Below are positions 33,274 to 45,847 of a stretch of 64,000 bases of DNA, in pieces (position 1 is the first letter of the stretch; each line of letters starts with the position of its first letter). A model generated the notes under the pieces. The model saw nothing but the letters and a program-made list of their open reading frames with translations, made no database searches and was not told where the DNA came from. The stretch lies in contig JAVSML010025232.1 of the NCBI GenBank assembly GCA_038503035.1, positions 186,001 to 250,000 of the forward strand, written 5' to 3'. The position numbers and the translations under genes are program-made. Source of the DNA: Crocodylus rhombifer (taxonomy: Eukaryota; Chordata; Crocodylia; Crocodylidae).

Positions 33274-34984
33274 CTGAAAAAGTAAAGGATAATGATGATA
33301 AATGATTATTCAGGATCTGTGACAAGGTTATAGATGCAAGCATTTAAATGTGTCTTCACTTGTTTTCCCATCAGTTAAATATTTATGTAAAATAGAGATT
33401 AAATCAAACTTTGGGGCAAATATAAATCTTGTCCACAAAAATGACATGTTCATCTATTTTTCCAATGCTTGTTTGTCTAGTTCTCTGTCCTCTAAGACCC
33501 ATGATTTCAATAATGATAGAATTATATGTGTCATAAGATATGGCATACCATAATAGTGGGTGATTGAACTGGCCCTTTTAGAATTCTGAGCCAGAATGTC
33601 AGTACTTCTCTTACAATGGAACTGACACACTACAGCATAGATACTTGTGCCCCTGTTCTCTTACTGCAGCCCCATGTCCTGTTTGGATCTAAAAGCCACG
33701 TGTAAGGACAAAAGCAGCTCAGCACCATTCTCCTTTGGTCCTTCTGTCCAGGAACTGGAAATGGAAGTTTCCTTCCTACTGTCAAAGGAAATTTTCTGTA
33801 CTGACTCTACTTCATGGGATAGTGTGGCACCCCAGCTGTCGCATCCTATTCATACACCAGAATAGCAGCATCAGCTGGAGCTCTCTGTATTCAATTATGT
33901 TCCCAAAAGCAGAGTGGCAGTTCCCTGAATTCTCACATATAAGTCAGGGACAGAAGCTTAAAAAACAGGCAACCAGGGCAAAGGGAGGCATGGGGATAGC
34001 TGTGACTTTCAGCTCTCACTGTGACAGTGGTGCAATCATGTGACTGCAGTGGCAGCTGCTATTTTTCCACCTCTTTATGTACCCAAACTGTACATAATTA
34101 TGATCTCAAGACCAGGGTAATTCTACCACTAAAGGTGTGTAAAGAAGTTGCTTTTTTCACCATTTAAAGTGCGTTATCACTGTGACTTAGCAGAAGTGCA
34201 TGGGTTCATAAAACTTTAAAAATGGGTACAGAATTTTAAATTTACCCTTGTTAAATGAGATAATAAATTTGAAACACTGTATTTTACAGCCTACAAATCC
34301 AATATGTGAAAATTCACCTTAAGGATATGGCTCATATGAAGTAAAATACTTATAGGCAATTGGCTTGCATCCCACAAGTTGTCTTGCCTTGAGGATCAGA
34401 CCCATAATATCCACTATATGCTGTGGCAGCTCTCCAGCAAAGAAAAGGGACAACTTGAAATTTACTGAGAGAATCACAGGCCTTGAGGTACCCTTAATGG
34501 ATGAAGCTGTCACAGATCTAAAGCACAAATGGATTCCTACCTAATTACTGAATACTTCTGACAAGTGGCAAATAGTGAAAAAAGGAACCAAGACTGCAGG
34601 ATGTGAACTGGTAGATCTAATGAATGGTGGCATAGAAAAGAAATACAAAAAGGGAAAGAGGCTCTCAGACTTTCTATTGGATTTGCTCCTCTGATATATA
34701 CTTAAATAAGGAACAGCAGAGTGGTGTAAGGACTTGTTTACAGGGGGGCAGATGAGAAAAATAATCAGTGTTAACATTCAAAGTTGATTAGTTAAAATGC
34801 ATGAAACCCATGTGAACACACACATTCAGAATAAGTTACCTAGACTGAATTTAGCTTAATTCATTTCCATTCTCCTTCCATTCTTATATGTTTGCAATGT
34901 CATTGTCGGGAAAGCAGTATCCTTGACTCAGAATATGACAGATAAGCAAACAACTTATTCTTAATATTTAGTTATTAATTTGAA

Positions 34985-35048
34985 ACTAATTAGTCTCTGT
35001 ATTTCACTTTCCATCTGAGGATCTCAAAGTGCTTTACAAATGATTAAG
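34985..35048 (+). mobile_element. SINE (MIR/CORE-like) left part
   Basis: TTTCACTTTCCATCTGAGGATCTCAAAGTGCTTTACAAATGATTAAG corresponds, described by its short words, to the central portion of a MIR/CORE-type SINE. The right part of the SINE is at 36250-36420, after the CR1 insertions. Confidence 0.6.
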
Positions 35049-35455
35049 CCTCAGGGCTCACTTAGTCTGAAGAAGAGAAGACTGAGGCAGGATTTAATAG
35101 CATCCTTCAACTACGTGGTTCCAGAAAGGATGGAGCTAGACTGTTCTTAGTGGTGGCAGATGACAGAACAAAGAGCAATGGTCTCAAGTTCCAGCAAGGG
35201 ATGTCAAGGTTAGCTATTAGGAAGAATTTTCTCACTAGAAGGGTGTTAAAACACTGGAACAGGCTACCCAGAGAGGTGATAGAAGCCCCATCCTTGGAGG
35301 TTTTCAAAACCTGCCTAGAAAAAGCTTTAGCTGGGATGATCAATTGGGGATGGTCCTGCTTTGAGCAGGTGGTTGGACTAGATGACCTCCTGATGTCTCT
35401 TCCAACCCTAATTTTCTATGATACTATGATTTTCTGTGCTTCTATGAAGTACAGT
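35049..35455 (+). mobile_element. CR1 3' fragment, copy 1
   Basis: A 5'-truncated CR1 with the tail LAIRKNFLTRRVLKHWNRLP and EVFKTCLEKALAGMI. It ends in 'TTCTATGATACTATGATTTTC' repeats. Confidence 0.9.
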
Positions 35456-35817
35456 GGTAGCAGAAGCCCAAGTGATGGCACTACGTCCAGATCCAGGGCC
35501 GGTCTCCATGGACACTGCATGTAGCCAGGTGTGGAGCTGTGTCTGGGGCTAGGCTCCATGAAGAATGGCCCTTAGCCCCAGCCCCAGTCCTGGATGCAGC
35601 ACCCTCACTGGGGCTCCTAACACTGCCACTGCCCCCGTGCCACTCCGCCTTCACCAGGCTCGTGGGGCTGGGAGCTGCCACAGCCACATGGGCATCCCAG
35701 GGCAAGCTGCAGGCTGGCATGGGATAGGGGTGCTCCAGCACCACTTGCTTCCCCCAGCCCCACCCCTAGTCCTAGCCTCAGCCCAGTGCTGGCTGCTGCA
35801 AGTGGTGGGGCATGAAG
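35456..35817. other. GC-rich stretch between the duplicated CR1 copies
   Basis: GC-rich, CpG-poor sequence with chance open frames on both strands. It is not related to CR1 and resembles the GC-rich interiors of the local MITEs. Origin unknown. Confidence 0.35.
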
Positions 35818-35844
35818 TCTCAAAGAGCTTTACAAATGATTAAG

Positions 35845-36228
35845 CTTCAGGGCTCATTTAATCTAAAGAAGAGAAGACTGAGCGGGTATTTAATAGCCTT
35901 CAACTACCTGAAGGGGGTTCCAAACAGGAAGGAGCTAGATTGTTCTCAGTGGTGGCAGATGACAGAACAAGGAGCAACAGTCTTCAAGTTACAGCAAAAG
36001 ATGTTTAGGTTAGATATTAGGAAACACTTTCTCACTAGGAGGGTAGTAAAGCCCTGGGTAGCCTGTTTCAGTAAGACTGTGAAATCTCCATGCTTGGAGG
36101 TTTTTAAGACCCAGCTAGACAAAGCCTTGGCTGGATGATCTAGTTGGGGATGGTCCTGCTTTGAGCAGGGGGCTGCACTAAATGGCCTCCTGAGATTCCT
36201 TTCAACCCTAATTGCCTATGATTCTATG
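35845..36228 (+). mobile_element. CR1 3' fragment, copy 2
   Basis: The same truncated CR1 3' end as at 35049, with MFRLDIRKHFLTRRVVKPW and EVFKTQLDKALAG. It ends TATGATTCTATGAAAA. Confidence 0.9.
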
Positions 36229-36249
36229 AAAACCTCCGTGAGTGAGGGA

Positions 36250-36420
36250 TGTGAAATATTCTACTGATTTTAATATTTACCTTATTTTGCTGATGGAGAA
36301 ATTGAAGCAGGGATGTGCCAAAGGTCACACAAAGAATCAGTGTTAGACCCAAAATTATAATCCAGCTCTATTGACCCAACCAGTGTTTTAATCAATAGAG
36401 TATCCTGCCTCTTCAAATAC
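36250..36420 (+). mobile_element. SINE (MIR/CORE-like) right part
   Basis: TTTTGCTGATGGAGAAATTGAAG, GCCAAAGGTCACACA and later ATAGAGTATCCTGCCTCTTC are the classic successive words of a MIR-type SINE body and 3' end. It completes the SINE begun at 34985 and shows that the CR1 landed inside it. Confidence 0.75.
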
Positions 36421-37519
36421 ATAATTTTAGACTTCATATATAGCATTTTATATGTACCACATTACTACAAATGATAAAAGCTTTTAAGAGTTTATTTTTA
36501 TTGTTAAAAGTTTTAAATGTTGTCTTTTAAAAGTAGTATGCTAAGAACTGCTACTTAAATTTACAAAAACAAAAATCAACATTTCTGTTTTATTTGTAAG
36601 CATCTAATACTACAGCAAATTCTCTGAAGTCCTTAACATTAATTTTTGCTACATCCCTTTGTGGGGGATATTCCCATTCATAAGACCTTCATATTAAACA
36701 GTAAAGCCCACAATCAGTAAATAATAATGCTTGTATTTGAAGAGTTATTGAAGAATGGTACCATATTTCTGGTAAGGGCCTTCATTTCCACAGAGTATAA
36801 TGATATTTGTTAACTAGGAGTCTATTTAAAATGAGCTCAAATTGAGTGTTTTTTTTAAAAGTTCCCAAGACAGTTTCCAGTTCCATTACAGGAGCTGTTT
36901 ATTATCATTCCTATGTGACAGACTGGCAGCACTACTTGATATGCATGTGAATAAGTACAGGTAGAGAATGCAAGGGTCAGCATGATGTAAAAAAGGGTAT
37001 GGACAAGTATAACAATTAGACCCATTTAAATACAGTTTAAACCTCAAGCAGACAGATATACAAACCTGTTAAAAGCTGCCTGGAATCACTCAAAAGTACA
37101 CCTAGAAAATCAAGTTCTCTTTTGAACTGGTTTACTGTGTACTAGCTAAATATTACCTGTGGACACATATTCCATGACACAGGTCTGGTCTATCCTCCGG
37201 GCATCCCACACTGCATTGTTTCTCTCTCTCTCTGTCCTCCCACCACCCCAATTGCTACAACTGGCCACTCTTGGTACACAGCCAAAACTCTACTGCTCCT
37301 TTTTCCTTTTGGTTGGTACTTTTTGAATCAATGAGCTCCCTGGCACTTCTTGTTCAATAAAAGCTCTAACAAGCTTTGTCCTTGTTCCCTATTCACAAGG
37401 GGGAGGGGGGGCCCTCATTACCTCACCCAGTTCTGGGTCCAAGCACTCCCCCCACTTTTAGGCACCCCAGCTCAGGCAAGCACTTTGCAGAGTTCAGTTA
37501 AGTGTAGGCTACAAAACTA

Positions 37520-37951
37520 TTGAAATCTTGTTTGGGAAGAATGGAAAGCACAGAAGTGAAAATGCTGCCAGCCACAGATCACCCATACCCCAAGACCCTC
37601 AAAGTGTGCAACCTCTTTCTACCAACTGGCCTACTGTGGGGCATGCTGGGCTGGATGCTCACTTTCATCCCCTGGTGTTGGAACCACAGTGTAACAGGTG
37701 ACCATTCTACCTATAACTTTATGTCTGGACACCTCTGTCTCTCAACAACTGTGAACTGGTTCCCAATTAGTGACATTGTTATATGCATCCATACCCTTGA
37801 ATATGATTCTGGAGACTTTTTCACTTCACTGGATAAACTGAAGCACTCAGAGATGCCCCGATTACTGAAATGTGATGCGAATCAGTTTGGAAGAACTCTA
37901 TGGCGTGCCATGCCAAGGGAAATAGAGGAGCTTTATAACAGGAGGCAGTAA
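37520..37951 (+). CDS. Unassigned 143-codon open frame
   Basis: The frame is open from an ATG to a TAA, with no intron or promoter signal. I do not recognise the protein. It is rich in W/C and contains NHSVTGDHSTYNFMSG and ends REIEELYNRRQ. The opposite strand is also largely open (FTVVERQRCPD…KVSIQPSMPHSRP), which suggests remains of a mobile-element ORF on one of the two strands. An AATAAA with LTR-like wording lies about 160 bp upstream (about 37357). It lies inside a DMGDH intron and is probably not a host gene. Confidence 0.25.
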   Translation: MKSCLGRMESTEVKMLPATDHPYPKTLKVCNLFLPTGLLWGMLGWMLTFIPWCWNHSVTGDHSTYNFMSGHLCLSTTVNWFPISDIVICIHTLEYDSGDFFTSLDKLKHSEMPRLLKCDANQFGRTLWRAMPREIEELYNRRQ

Positions 37952-38529
37952 ATGACCATTTCTCTCTTTCCCACCTCTCAGTAAATGACTGTTTCACTGG
38001 TATTGCAATAATTTCTACTCTGGTTACAAAAATTAGTCCCTGGATATATTTCTCCCCTCTCCTTCTGATTCAGAGTGTAACATACTTAATTTAAAAGTTT
38101 ACAGTGTTTTTATTATGAAAAGAAGAGGACTGTGATTAGGCCTGTGTTTACATAAATTAATAGTAAATTTTTAGCTATTCATGCTATATGGAATCATGAC
38201 CCTATTTAAGAAACAGCTATATATAAAGACAAAAGTTAACAAGTTTTTGTCTCAGTGACATGACACCCTACTCTGGAATGCTACGTATCACACACATATA
38301 TCCAATAACTAAACATATCTTTATCCAATTTATTTCAATGGGATTAGTTTTGGTCCATGTCCACTTTATATTTATAGTGTTATGAGGGGCCTGTTTTTGG
38401 TGTTTTCATGTAGCAGCCACATACCGTACACACCAGTGGTGGCCAACTTTTCTGGAAAGTAAATATATCATTTCACATCTGAGCTTTTTAGACATATGAT
38501 GATATAGTCTCATCTTCCGACTCAAGAGT

Positions 38530-38905
38530 GACAAAGAAAGATTTATTTAGTCTGCAGAAGAAAAGACAGAGGGGATTTGATAGCAGTCTTTAAACTACCT
38601 GAAGGATGATTGCAACAAGGATAGAGGTAAACTGTTCTGGGTGGTGACAGATGACAGAACAAGGAGCAATGGTCTCAAGTTGGTTGGATATTAAGAAAAA
38701 CTTTCTCACTAGGAGGGTGGTGAAGCACCGGAACAAGTACCTAGAGAGGTGGTGGAATCTCCATCCTCAGAGGTTTTTAAGGCCAGGCTTGAAAAAGCCC
38801 TGGGTGGAATGATCTAACTGGGGGTGGTCCTGCTTTGAGCAGCAGGTTGGACTATATAACCCCCTGAGGTTCCTTCCAACCCAAATTTTCTATGATTCTA
38901 TGAAA
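38530..38905 (+). mobile_element. CR1 3' fragment
   Basis: The truncated CR1 tail 'AGTCTGCAGAAGAAAAGACAGAG … GGTTCCTTCCAACCC' ends TTCTATGATTCTATGAAAG. It is the same subfamily as the 35-36 kb copies. A hAT-like left terminus (CAGTGGTGGCCAACTTTT) occurs just before it at 38433 without a visible right end. Confidence 0.88.
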
Positions 38906-39708
38906 GAAAACCATTATCCTGCTGTAACTGTTTTAAAAATCTCCTCTGTAGGTCTACATGTAAAAAAAAAACCAGCATGAAAATGGGAATCTACAAAAAC
39001 AAGGATCTCTGTTCACCAAATAACCTCCACAAAGCCCATCTACTTTGCTGAATCACCTCAAAGTTTCCTGTAAAAGAATTGTGACCCATCAGTTGCGGAA
39101 CAGTATCTCACAAAGCAGTTAAATTGTGTCCACTGTAGTAAAGTTGCATCATTTGCTCATGATTTTTGTTTCTGAAGTATTTATCCTGATGCTACTGTTG
39201 CTCCCCTTCAATGACTTGAAGGTGAAATAGAATTGAGGTGAGAAAAAAAAATTATCCCTTTAAATAGTTTGCATTTTCCCCATGCTTTCTATTCAAGATT
39301 ACAGATGAATACACACTCCCATAAATCCATCATTTATAAATGGAAAAACAGCGTGCATGAAGGTTAATGCAGCAATCATAATCAGAGCCTTGAGTATGAC
39401 CTGGCAACAGATGTGTACAGCTTTAATGGGTCACTTCTAGATTAACTGTATAGATGATAGTTAACTCCTGCTAATACACAAATCAGTGGAACATGGAGGG
39501 TGACAGCTAAAAATAATTTTGACTTACACTTGTTAATAATCAATTTGAGGAATGTATGAAAATGATTAGAGCAGGTAGCTTACATTATATAAATTGTAAG
39601 TGTTTCTAACCTATTTATTGTCACATTCATTACAGATAAAATGCTAAATCCTTATCTAATTTGTTTAAATGAGACCAGGTTTTGGGCCACCCACATACAC
39701 TTTATATC

Positions 39709-40045
39709 CAGGATGACAAACTCATCTGGCCCCAGAGGCTGTATTCAAGAGCAAACTATCCTCTATGGAGTAGCCACAACATCAAGTCCAGCCCATGCAC
39801 TACGCACACCAGCCCCTGGCAGCACGTGCCCCATGCCAGCCCCTTCAGTGCACAGGGTGGACCTGGCACTGCATATGGCACAAGGAGTCTGGGGTGTGGC
39901 TGCATACAGTGCCACGGACCAACCCCCTGTGCCACATGCAGTGCCTGGGGCCAGGACTAGCACATGGGGTCAGTCGAGCAACCCATGGGCCAGATCATAC
40001 AGCTCCCTGGATTGTATCTGGCCCACAGGCCGTGTGACACCCATG
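39709..40045. mobile_element. hAT-type MITE (337 bp)
   Basis: The left end CAGGATGACAAACTCATCTG and inverse of the right end (CAGGCCGTGTGACACCCATG) fit the 'CAGGGGTGACAAACTCAT' hAT class. TCTGGCCC words are mirrored near both ends. The flanking 8-mers TTTATATC and CTTTTTGT do not match well, so the exact ends are uncertain. Confidence 0.5.
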
Positions 40046-40423
40046 CTTTTTGTTTTAAGAGGGGCTCATTTTTCATGTTTTCATGTAACAGTCATTTCCT
40101 GATGGCTGGAAAATTATATTTAGAAGTTTGCATTTGGGAACTAGCTTGCAGATACAGCAGATGTTGCATTAGAACAATGGTCCAGGGCAATGGCAAGAAT
40201 TAATTGGTTTCTAAAAACCTATTTGTGACAAGTTTTCTATCAAGACCCACTGTGTCAGCAAACATACAGGCTGGGAAATTGAAGACATGTTCCACACTGT
40301 TCTATAATATGAGATAAGGTAGCATTAGGTCACAGTGACCAACTGCAGAGCCCCTGGGATTTCTGGTTTTGGTGGACAGACCAAATTAAGACACCAGCAA
40401 ATGACCAAATTAAGATGTGTGCA

Positions 40424-40936
40424 TGTGACGGGTTTGTTGGAACAAAGGAATAGGCTGACAGAACAGAACATGGACAGTATGACAACCACAAGGAGACCAA
40501 TCAATGGTACTCAGAAATGAAGAGTCTTCAGAGGGGAGAAAGAATAAAAAGGAGGAATTTCAGAGCAGCAAGGGGTCTCCAAGGGAGGAACCCAAGACCA
40601 CTATAGACAGAAGGCACACCACCAGCCCGTCTCACCCACTCCACTGTGGGGGTGGGCCTCAGTCCTCATCCTCCAGGCTGCTGACATTCAAGAAAGAACC
40701 ACAGGGTGAAGCTCACATACTGGCCAGATGTAATTTCTCTCTGTGACAACCTTAGGACTGGTAGATACAGAATTGTGGGGGAGGTATTATTTTGTTTTTC
40801 TTGCCTGCATTATTCTTATCTACTATCACTGTGTATCAATAAAATTTGCCTATTATCAAATGGAGAGGTCATGGTCAGTCTGCGGGTTTGGGTGTGCCCA
40901 GAAAAAGGTATCTGGATCTTAAATCCAGTCCCAACA
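40424..40936 (+). mobile_element. Possible solo LTR
   Basis: The segment starts TGTGACGGGTTTG and ends CCCAACA. It contains an ATCAATAAAATTTG polyadenylation-like site at about 40836 roughly 100 bases before the end, the usual layout of a retroviral-type LTR. No matching flanking duplication was found, and there is no internal retroviral coding sequence. Tentative. Confidence 0.3.
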
Positions 40937-41447
40937 GTTGAATGCTCATTTGTACCCTACACCAGTGGAGACCAACCTTTTTGGCAGGTGTGCTGGGGGA
41001 GTTTAGGATTTAATAATTAATAATAATTAGCTGGTGGAGTTTAGGATTACCTGTCATGTTAACACATGTTGAAAATATGATCTTCCTTGTCTTCACTAGA
41101 AAGACATCTAACATAACTAACTATATGTTAGTAACCACATGGTAGCTATGTTAGAATATAATTTTTTTCCTAATGGGGATGTGTTTTAAGAGTCAGGCAA
41201 CACCAACTCACAAGGTCACTTTAAGCACAGTAATGATTCTTGAAAATGTTGCTGCAAAGGGCCACACAAGTGCAGGTGGGGAACATGCTCAGTACTGTGT
41301 GCTACTCTAGAGCCAGCTTTTGTGGTATCCTGCCAGAGTAAATCACTCATCTGCTGCTTGCTTTATTTTTCTCTGGTGTAAGATAAGGAAATAAGCAATG
41401 CTTCTGAGAAGAAAAGTGGCTAAACTAAATTAAGATTGTAAACCATA

Positions 41448-41760
41448 TTGGCCATGTCTGCACAGGGAAAAAGCATAAGGCTAGAAAACTTGCTAAACAG
41501 CATATTTTAACATGATAAAAAACACACGTGGTCATGGAATTATATTTAACAAGGTCTTAGCTGGTTGTAGTTCATTCCAGATGAGCTCCTGAGGGCTAAC
41601 TACAGCCAGTACAGCTGTTACAGTCCCATTAAAGGTAAACTTAACTTAAAATAATCAAGCCGTGACTTGGATGAATAAAAAAATTGAATAAAAAACCCCA
41701 CAGTTAACCACAACAACTATGTTGTTGAATACATGGGTCCTTGTCCACACTGGACACATT
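41448..41760. mobile_element. Possible MITE
   Basis: GGCCATGTCTGCACAGGG at the left and the inverse of CCTTGTCCACACTGGAC at the right resemble the 'GGCCATGTCTACACTGG' terminal repeats common in sauropsid MITEs. No target duplication is clear. Confidence 0.35.
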
Positions 41761-42063
41761 CAGGTGAGTGCACACATACATTTCCCTGGGAACAAGCAGT
41801 AGCAGACATATTTGTGCCGCTGCTAGTTGTCCTCAGGGAATGCTCCTGCATGCGCACTCTGGCATGGGGAGGCTGAGGTCAGCATGTGGGCTGACCCCAG
41901 CAGCCCTACCTCCAGTCCAGGGGGCCTCCCAGGGCTGTAGCAGCAGTGATCTGGGTGTGAAAGCTTGGTTGGCAGCCAGAGCATGGCTCTGGCCAGCCAG
42001 GCTCCTGTTTCAGGTGGTGCACACTGCTGCTGTGTGTACCACACCACCCTTTTTCAGCATTGC

Positions 42064-42081
42064 TTTTTTTTTTTTTTTTTT
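42064..42081. repeat. T18 homopolymer followed by hairpin-rich MITE-like sequence
   Basis: A run of 18 T. Shortly downstream (42167-42202) TTTGTGGTGCCTCAAA and TTTGAGGTGCCACAAA form a 16-bp stem with two mismatches around a 4-base loop. Confidence 0.7.
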
Positions 42082-43923
42082 GATACCAGGATTTTCTCAT
42101 ATCTAAATTTGGCTCTATGCTGCAAATATGCAGCATGGAGAACCAAATTACATGTGCAGGGTGCATTTTGTGGTGCCTCAAAATCCTTTGAGGTGCCACA
42201 AACTGTACATGCACGCTCATTTGGATGCACCCACTAAGAACAAAATTAGAATTAATACCAAGAAGCTAGTTAAAATGTGTTCCAACAGGCTTACTTATAT
42301 GATTAATTTTCTCAGAACCATGCCTTTCAGAATCTCAGAGAAAACAGTATATACAACATTAGCACAAAGTATAATATTATTATTTAGCTGTCTGTCATCT
42401 ACTTACATAAACTTCTACCTCTTTAGTTCTTTTGAGTTCTTCTGTGAACAGTTTAGATGAAACCAAAAGACAATGATTTGGGCAAGACAGAAAAGTAATT
42501 ACAAGATGAACATACTACTGTGCATCATCCCTATATGCAATAATTTTGAATATTCATTAGCCATAGTCAGGGTATAAAAGAGTTTAGAGTTTGAGTTTCA
42601 CTTCACTGGTGTTATCAAAGAATGTGTTTAGTTTCCATAGACAACATAATTTGTTTCTTAATTTATCTATCATACTATTCTTAATCTAAATCTCTCCTAA
42701 GAATGTTTTGTCATTTGAAAGCAACAAAAAGGGGAAAGAATCATGAAAAGAACTTCTAGTCTGTATTGTTTATTTTTTACAGTTATGAAATAAAAATAAG
42801 GATATGCAGAAACGTATCATCATGATGAAGTATGGGCTTCTAGAAAGCAAAAAGTTATACTCCATTCAGCAAAAAGAAATAGCTGGGGATAGAAACCTGC
42901 AAATACCTTTTAATATTGAAATACTGCAATTCATTTCGTAGACTACTTACCAATGCTGGCATATGGCCAAATGATGTACACACAGCCACCCAACGGAGTA
43001 AAGCAGTACCAACATCTGCTACAATCTGCTTTTACTATTGCATTACAACACATTGGAGAATGAGTCCATGCAATATTTTGAAATTATTTATTCTTAGTTG
43101 GATACTCTTGAATAATTTCAGGGCAACCCAGAAAATGATATCCCTTTTACCCAAGGAATAGCTGACAATCCTTTTAATCTAGAAGCAGGAAATATTTGAC
43201 AGCAAGCTGTGGTCATAACTACACTGGGCAAAGTACCTTTCTACAGGGGACACAATAAATTGTGTAACTGTGTTTGTGTAAAACAAGTGTCAGTGTAAAA
43301 CAAGATCTATTTTGTGGTGTCAGCTGACCCTGCTACCTCATTTGTGCTGAAAACAGAGCTTTAGAGGACATACTAGGCTTTTTCCTAGGTGATTTCAAGC
43401 TCCGTGGAAGTGGGAAATACTCTGGATCAGGAATAAATTAAAAGGAATTACACCAACAAAGATGTCAGCCCTTAGATTTTAAGATGCATCCAGAATAGAG
43501 GTGCATCTATGGTAGAAAGGTCCAGTGGGTATATATAAAATGTTGGAAGACAAATGGTAATGCCCAGTTTAGACACAGGGTTGGGAAGAAGGATAAGACC
43601 CAGAGTTCTAACTTAGTGTCAACCAAACCCTTACCTACTTCCCCCACCCAGGTCAAAGTCTTGAAGCTCCCTATCCCTATTTCAGTTCTCTCAGTCTTTG
43701 TCTCCTGTTTTCTTCCCAGTCACCAATTAAGTCGTCATGTCATCTGCTCTGTAGTGCTGTTGCACATCCTCCCTTCCCTTAGACATTCATCTTCTTACCG
43801 TTGCTAGGGACTAGGATATCATAAGGAATTTGTTCATGTGACTTTAGGTCCTCAGAATATGGGAATGAGTAGTGCTATTTGGTAATCACCATTCTCATCC
43901 AAATGGAGGCAAATACTCTAGAA

Positions 43924-45045
43924 GAGGGGTGGGCAAAATACATCCCGTGGACTGGATTTGGCCCACCAACTGATTGGCTTTGGCCCACAGGCTGGTGCCC
44001 ATCAATTGATTATATCCAGCTTAGGGCAGCCCATGCCATACTCCTGCCCATGCCCCCTGACAGCCCCAGACAGCGCATACAGCTTCCGGGGGGGGGGGAG
44101 ACAACTGCTCCTTGTGTGGCTGCAATCTCCCAGGTACTGCTTGGCTTCCCCTGCCTTCAGCAGCTCCTCCCTCTCTTCTTCCTGCCTTTTGCTGCACCAC
44201 TCTGGGCAGCAGGTAGCACTGGCAAGGGGTAACAGCAGCCATAGGAACGCGTGCCAGACATCATTTGCCCAGCCAGGCAGCGGAGAAGTTGCAACTGGAC
44301 AGTTCCTGCTTCAGGGCGCAGGGCTCCAGCTGCAGCTCCCAGCCACCTTCCATCCACTTGGTTGCCTGCAGGTGGCTGCTCATCATGCCAGGTAGGCAGA
44401 GTGGGTGGAAGGCAGCTGGGAGCTGGAGCCCTGCTTGCTGGAGCAGAAGCCCCCCAGCTGCAGCTTCCCCCACACCTGGTTGAACGTGTGGTGCTTGGTG
44501 CACATCCCCACAGCTACTGCTGCTGCTTCCCAGCACCACTTGCTGCCTGAAGCAGGGTAAGAGGAGGAGGAGGAGGAGCCACTGGAGGTGGGGAGATCCA
44601 AGCAGTACCTAGGTGGCTGCAAACAAACAGGGAGTAGCCCCTCCTGGAAGGTATGTGTGTGGGTCAGAGCAGGGAGCAAGAGCACAGTGCAGGCTGCCCC
44701 AGTAGGAGTGGGCAGGGCTTGGCCCCATGTGGAGTGAGTGTTAAGGGGGCAGCCACATGCTGGATGGGTGGGCAGACCACATACAGAATATACAAGAGTA
44801 ATACTTTATTTTCAGCTATTACATAGTCACCTCTATATATACGACTCAAAAATATATCAGGACAAAAAATATTTTTTGAAAAAAATTAAATATGTTATAG
44901 TAGATACTTGTTTCTAAAGCATATGGTTTGTTTTTAATCTATCATTTGTTAAAATATCTTCTGCTAAAGGTTTTGTGTACAGCTCTTGACAACTCACCAA
45001 ACCTCATTAAGTAGCCCTTCAGCCAAAACAATTAACCCACCCCTG
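43924..45045. mobile_element. hAT foldback element (1.12 kb) with exact 8-bp target duplication
   Basis: It begins GAGGGGTGGGCAAAAT and ends TTAACCCACCCCTG, terminal inverted repeats of the 'CAGGGGTGGGCAA' class. Identical CTCTAGAA flanks are at 43916-43923 and 45046-45053. The GC-rich interior is a long inverted repeat centred near 44370. CAGGTACTGCTTGG (about 44131) is mirrored by CCAAGCAGTACCTAG (about 44598), and CTGGAGC/GCTCCAG-rich blocks flank the centre. Long open frames here on both strands are by-products of this composition. Confidence 0.9.
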
Positions 45046-45847
45046 CTCTAGAAGGACACTGCAAGATGAAGGAGGAGGAGGGACATATCAAGAGAGCAGG
45101 AGCTGCAAGAAGAGCTGTCTCAGAACAAAGGTCTGTAGCTCTATGGCTGAGAGAACATTAGCAAACACCATCAATGCCACTGACTAGGACTGCCCCAAGT
45201 TACATTTTAGTGGAAGGAAAGTGAAATCATGTTATGCTATGGTCAAATGATCAACTCTGCCTTTTCAAAGTCAGAAATCACCTCACTAGAAAAAACTCAG
45301 AATTAATCCAAAAATTGAATAAGGTAAGCCATGGGCCACAAGTATTTTGTAGATGGTTGTTTACTCATTTGCTCATTCTCTACCATCCCTGACTCCATAT
45401 ATCTGAAGCCATTGAGCCACTACTGAGCAGAAAGGCTTTAGGGCAAAGAAAAACATGGTATGAAGCTGATACTTTATCATTCTGTGGGCTTAACTCTTGC
45501 ACCTTGGCAAAATAAATGCAGGGAGAGCATAAAATGCTACTAACTCAGAACAGCGGCATGTTACACCTATTTTACACAGATGCAAGTGATGACAGAAAAT
45601 GCAAGGCAGAAGAGAATAAGATCCATTCAGATCAGTTGCATTTCACCACCCTGTGTTTCTTGCTGTGTGGCCTTCAATCCTTACTACTGGACATAGAAAT
45701 AAATATATAGCCATAGGCCTAATTATCAGAATTTTGTTATTCTATTACCTTAGTGTAACCAGGGCTTAGAAGAGATCACCAATAGTTTTTAACCCTTGGC
45801 TGCCAACCAGTTGTATTTAAATTATTTTATCAGTTCCTTTTAGATTG

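Larger units (their letters stand above)
35022..36230. repeat. Tandem duplication of a SINE-edge/CR1 junction (offset 796 bp)
   Basis: A 27-base junction word beginning TCTCAAAG and ending ATGATTAAG occurs at 35022-35048 and again at 35818-35844 with one mismatch. In both places it is followed by the same truncated CR1 start (TCAGGGCTCA…AAGAAGAGAAGACTGAG). The CR1 tails in the two copies are very similar. The first unit additionally carries a GC-rich 360-bp stretch (35456-35817). Confidence 0.75.

Noticed and set aside
37160..37480. An LTR or LTR-like end with AATAAA near 37357
   Set aside because: Only the polyadenylation-like word supports it. No paired TG/CA ends or target duplication were found, so it is mentioned only under the neighbouring open frame.
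43958..44550. Several 90-145 codon frames on both strands
   Set aside because: All fall within the foldback element at 43924-45045 and mirror each other because of its palindromic structure.
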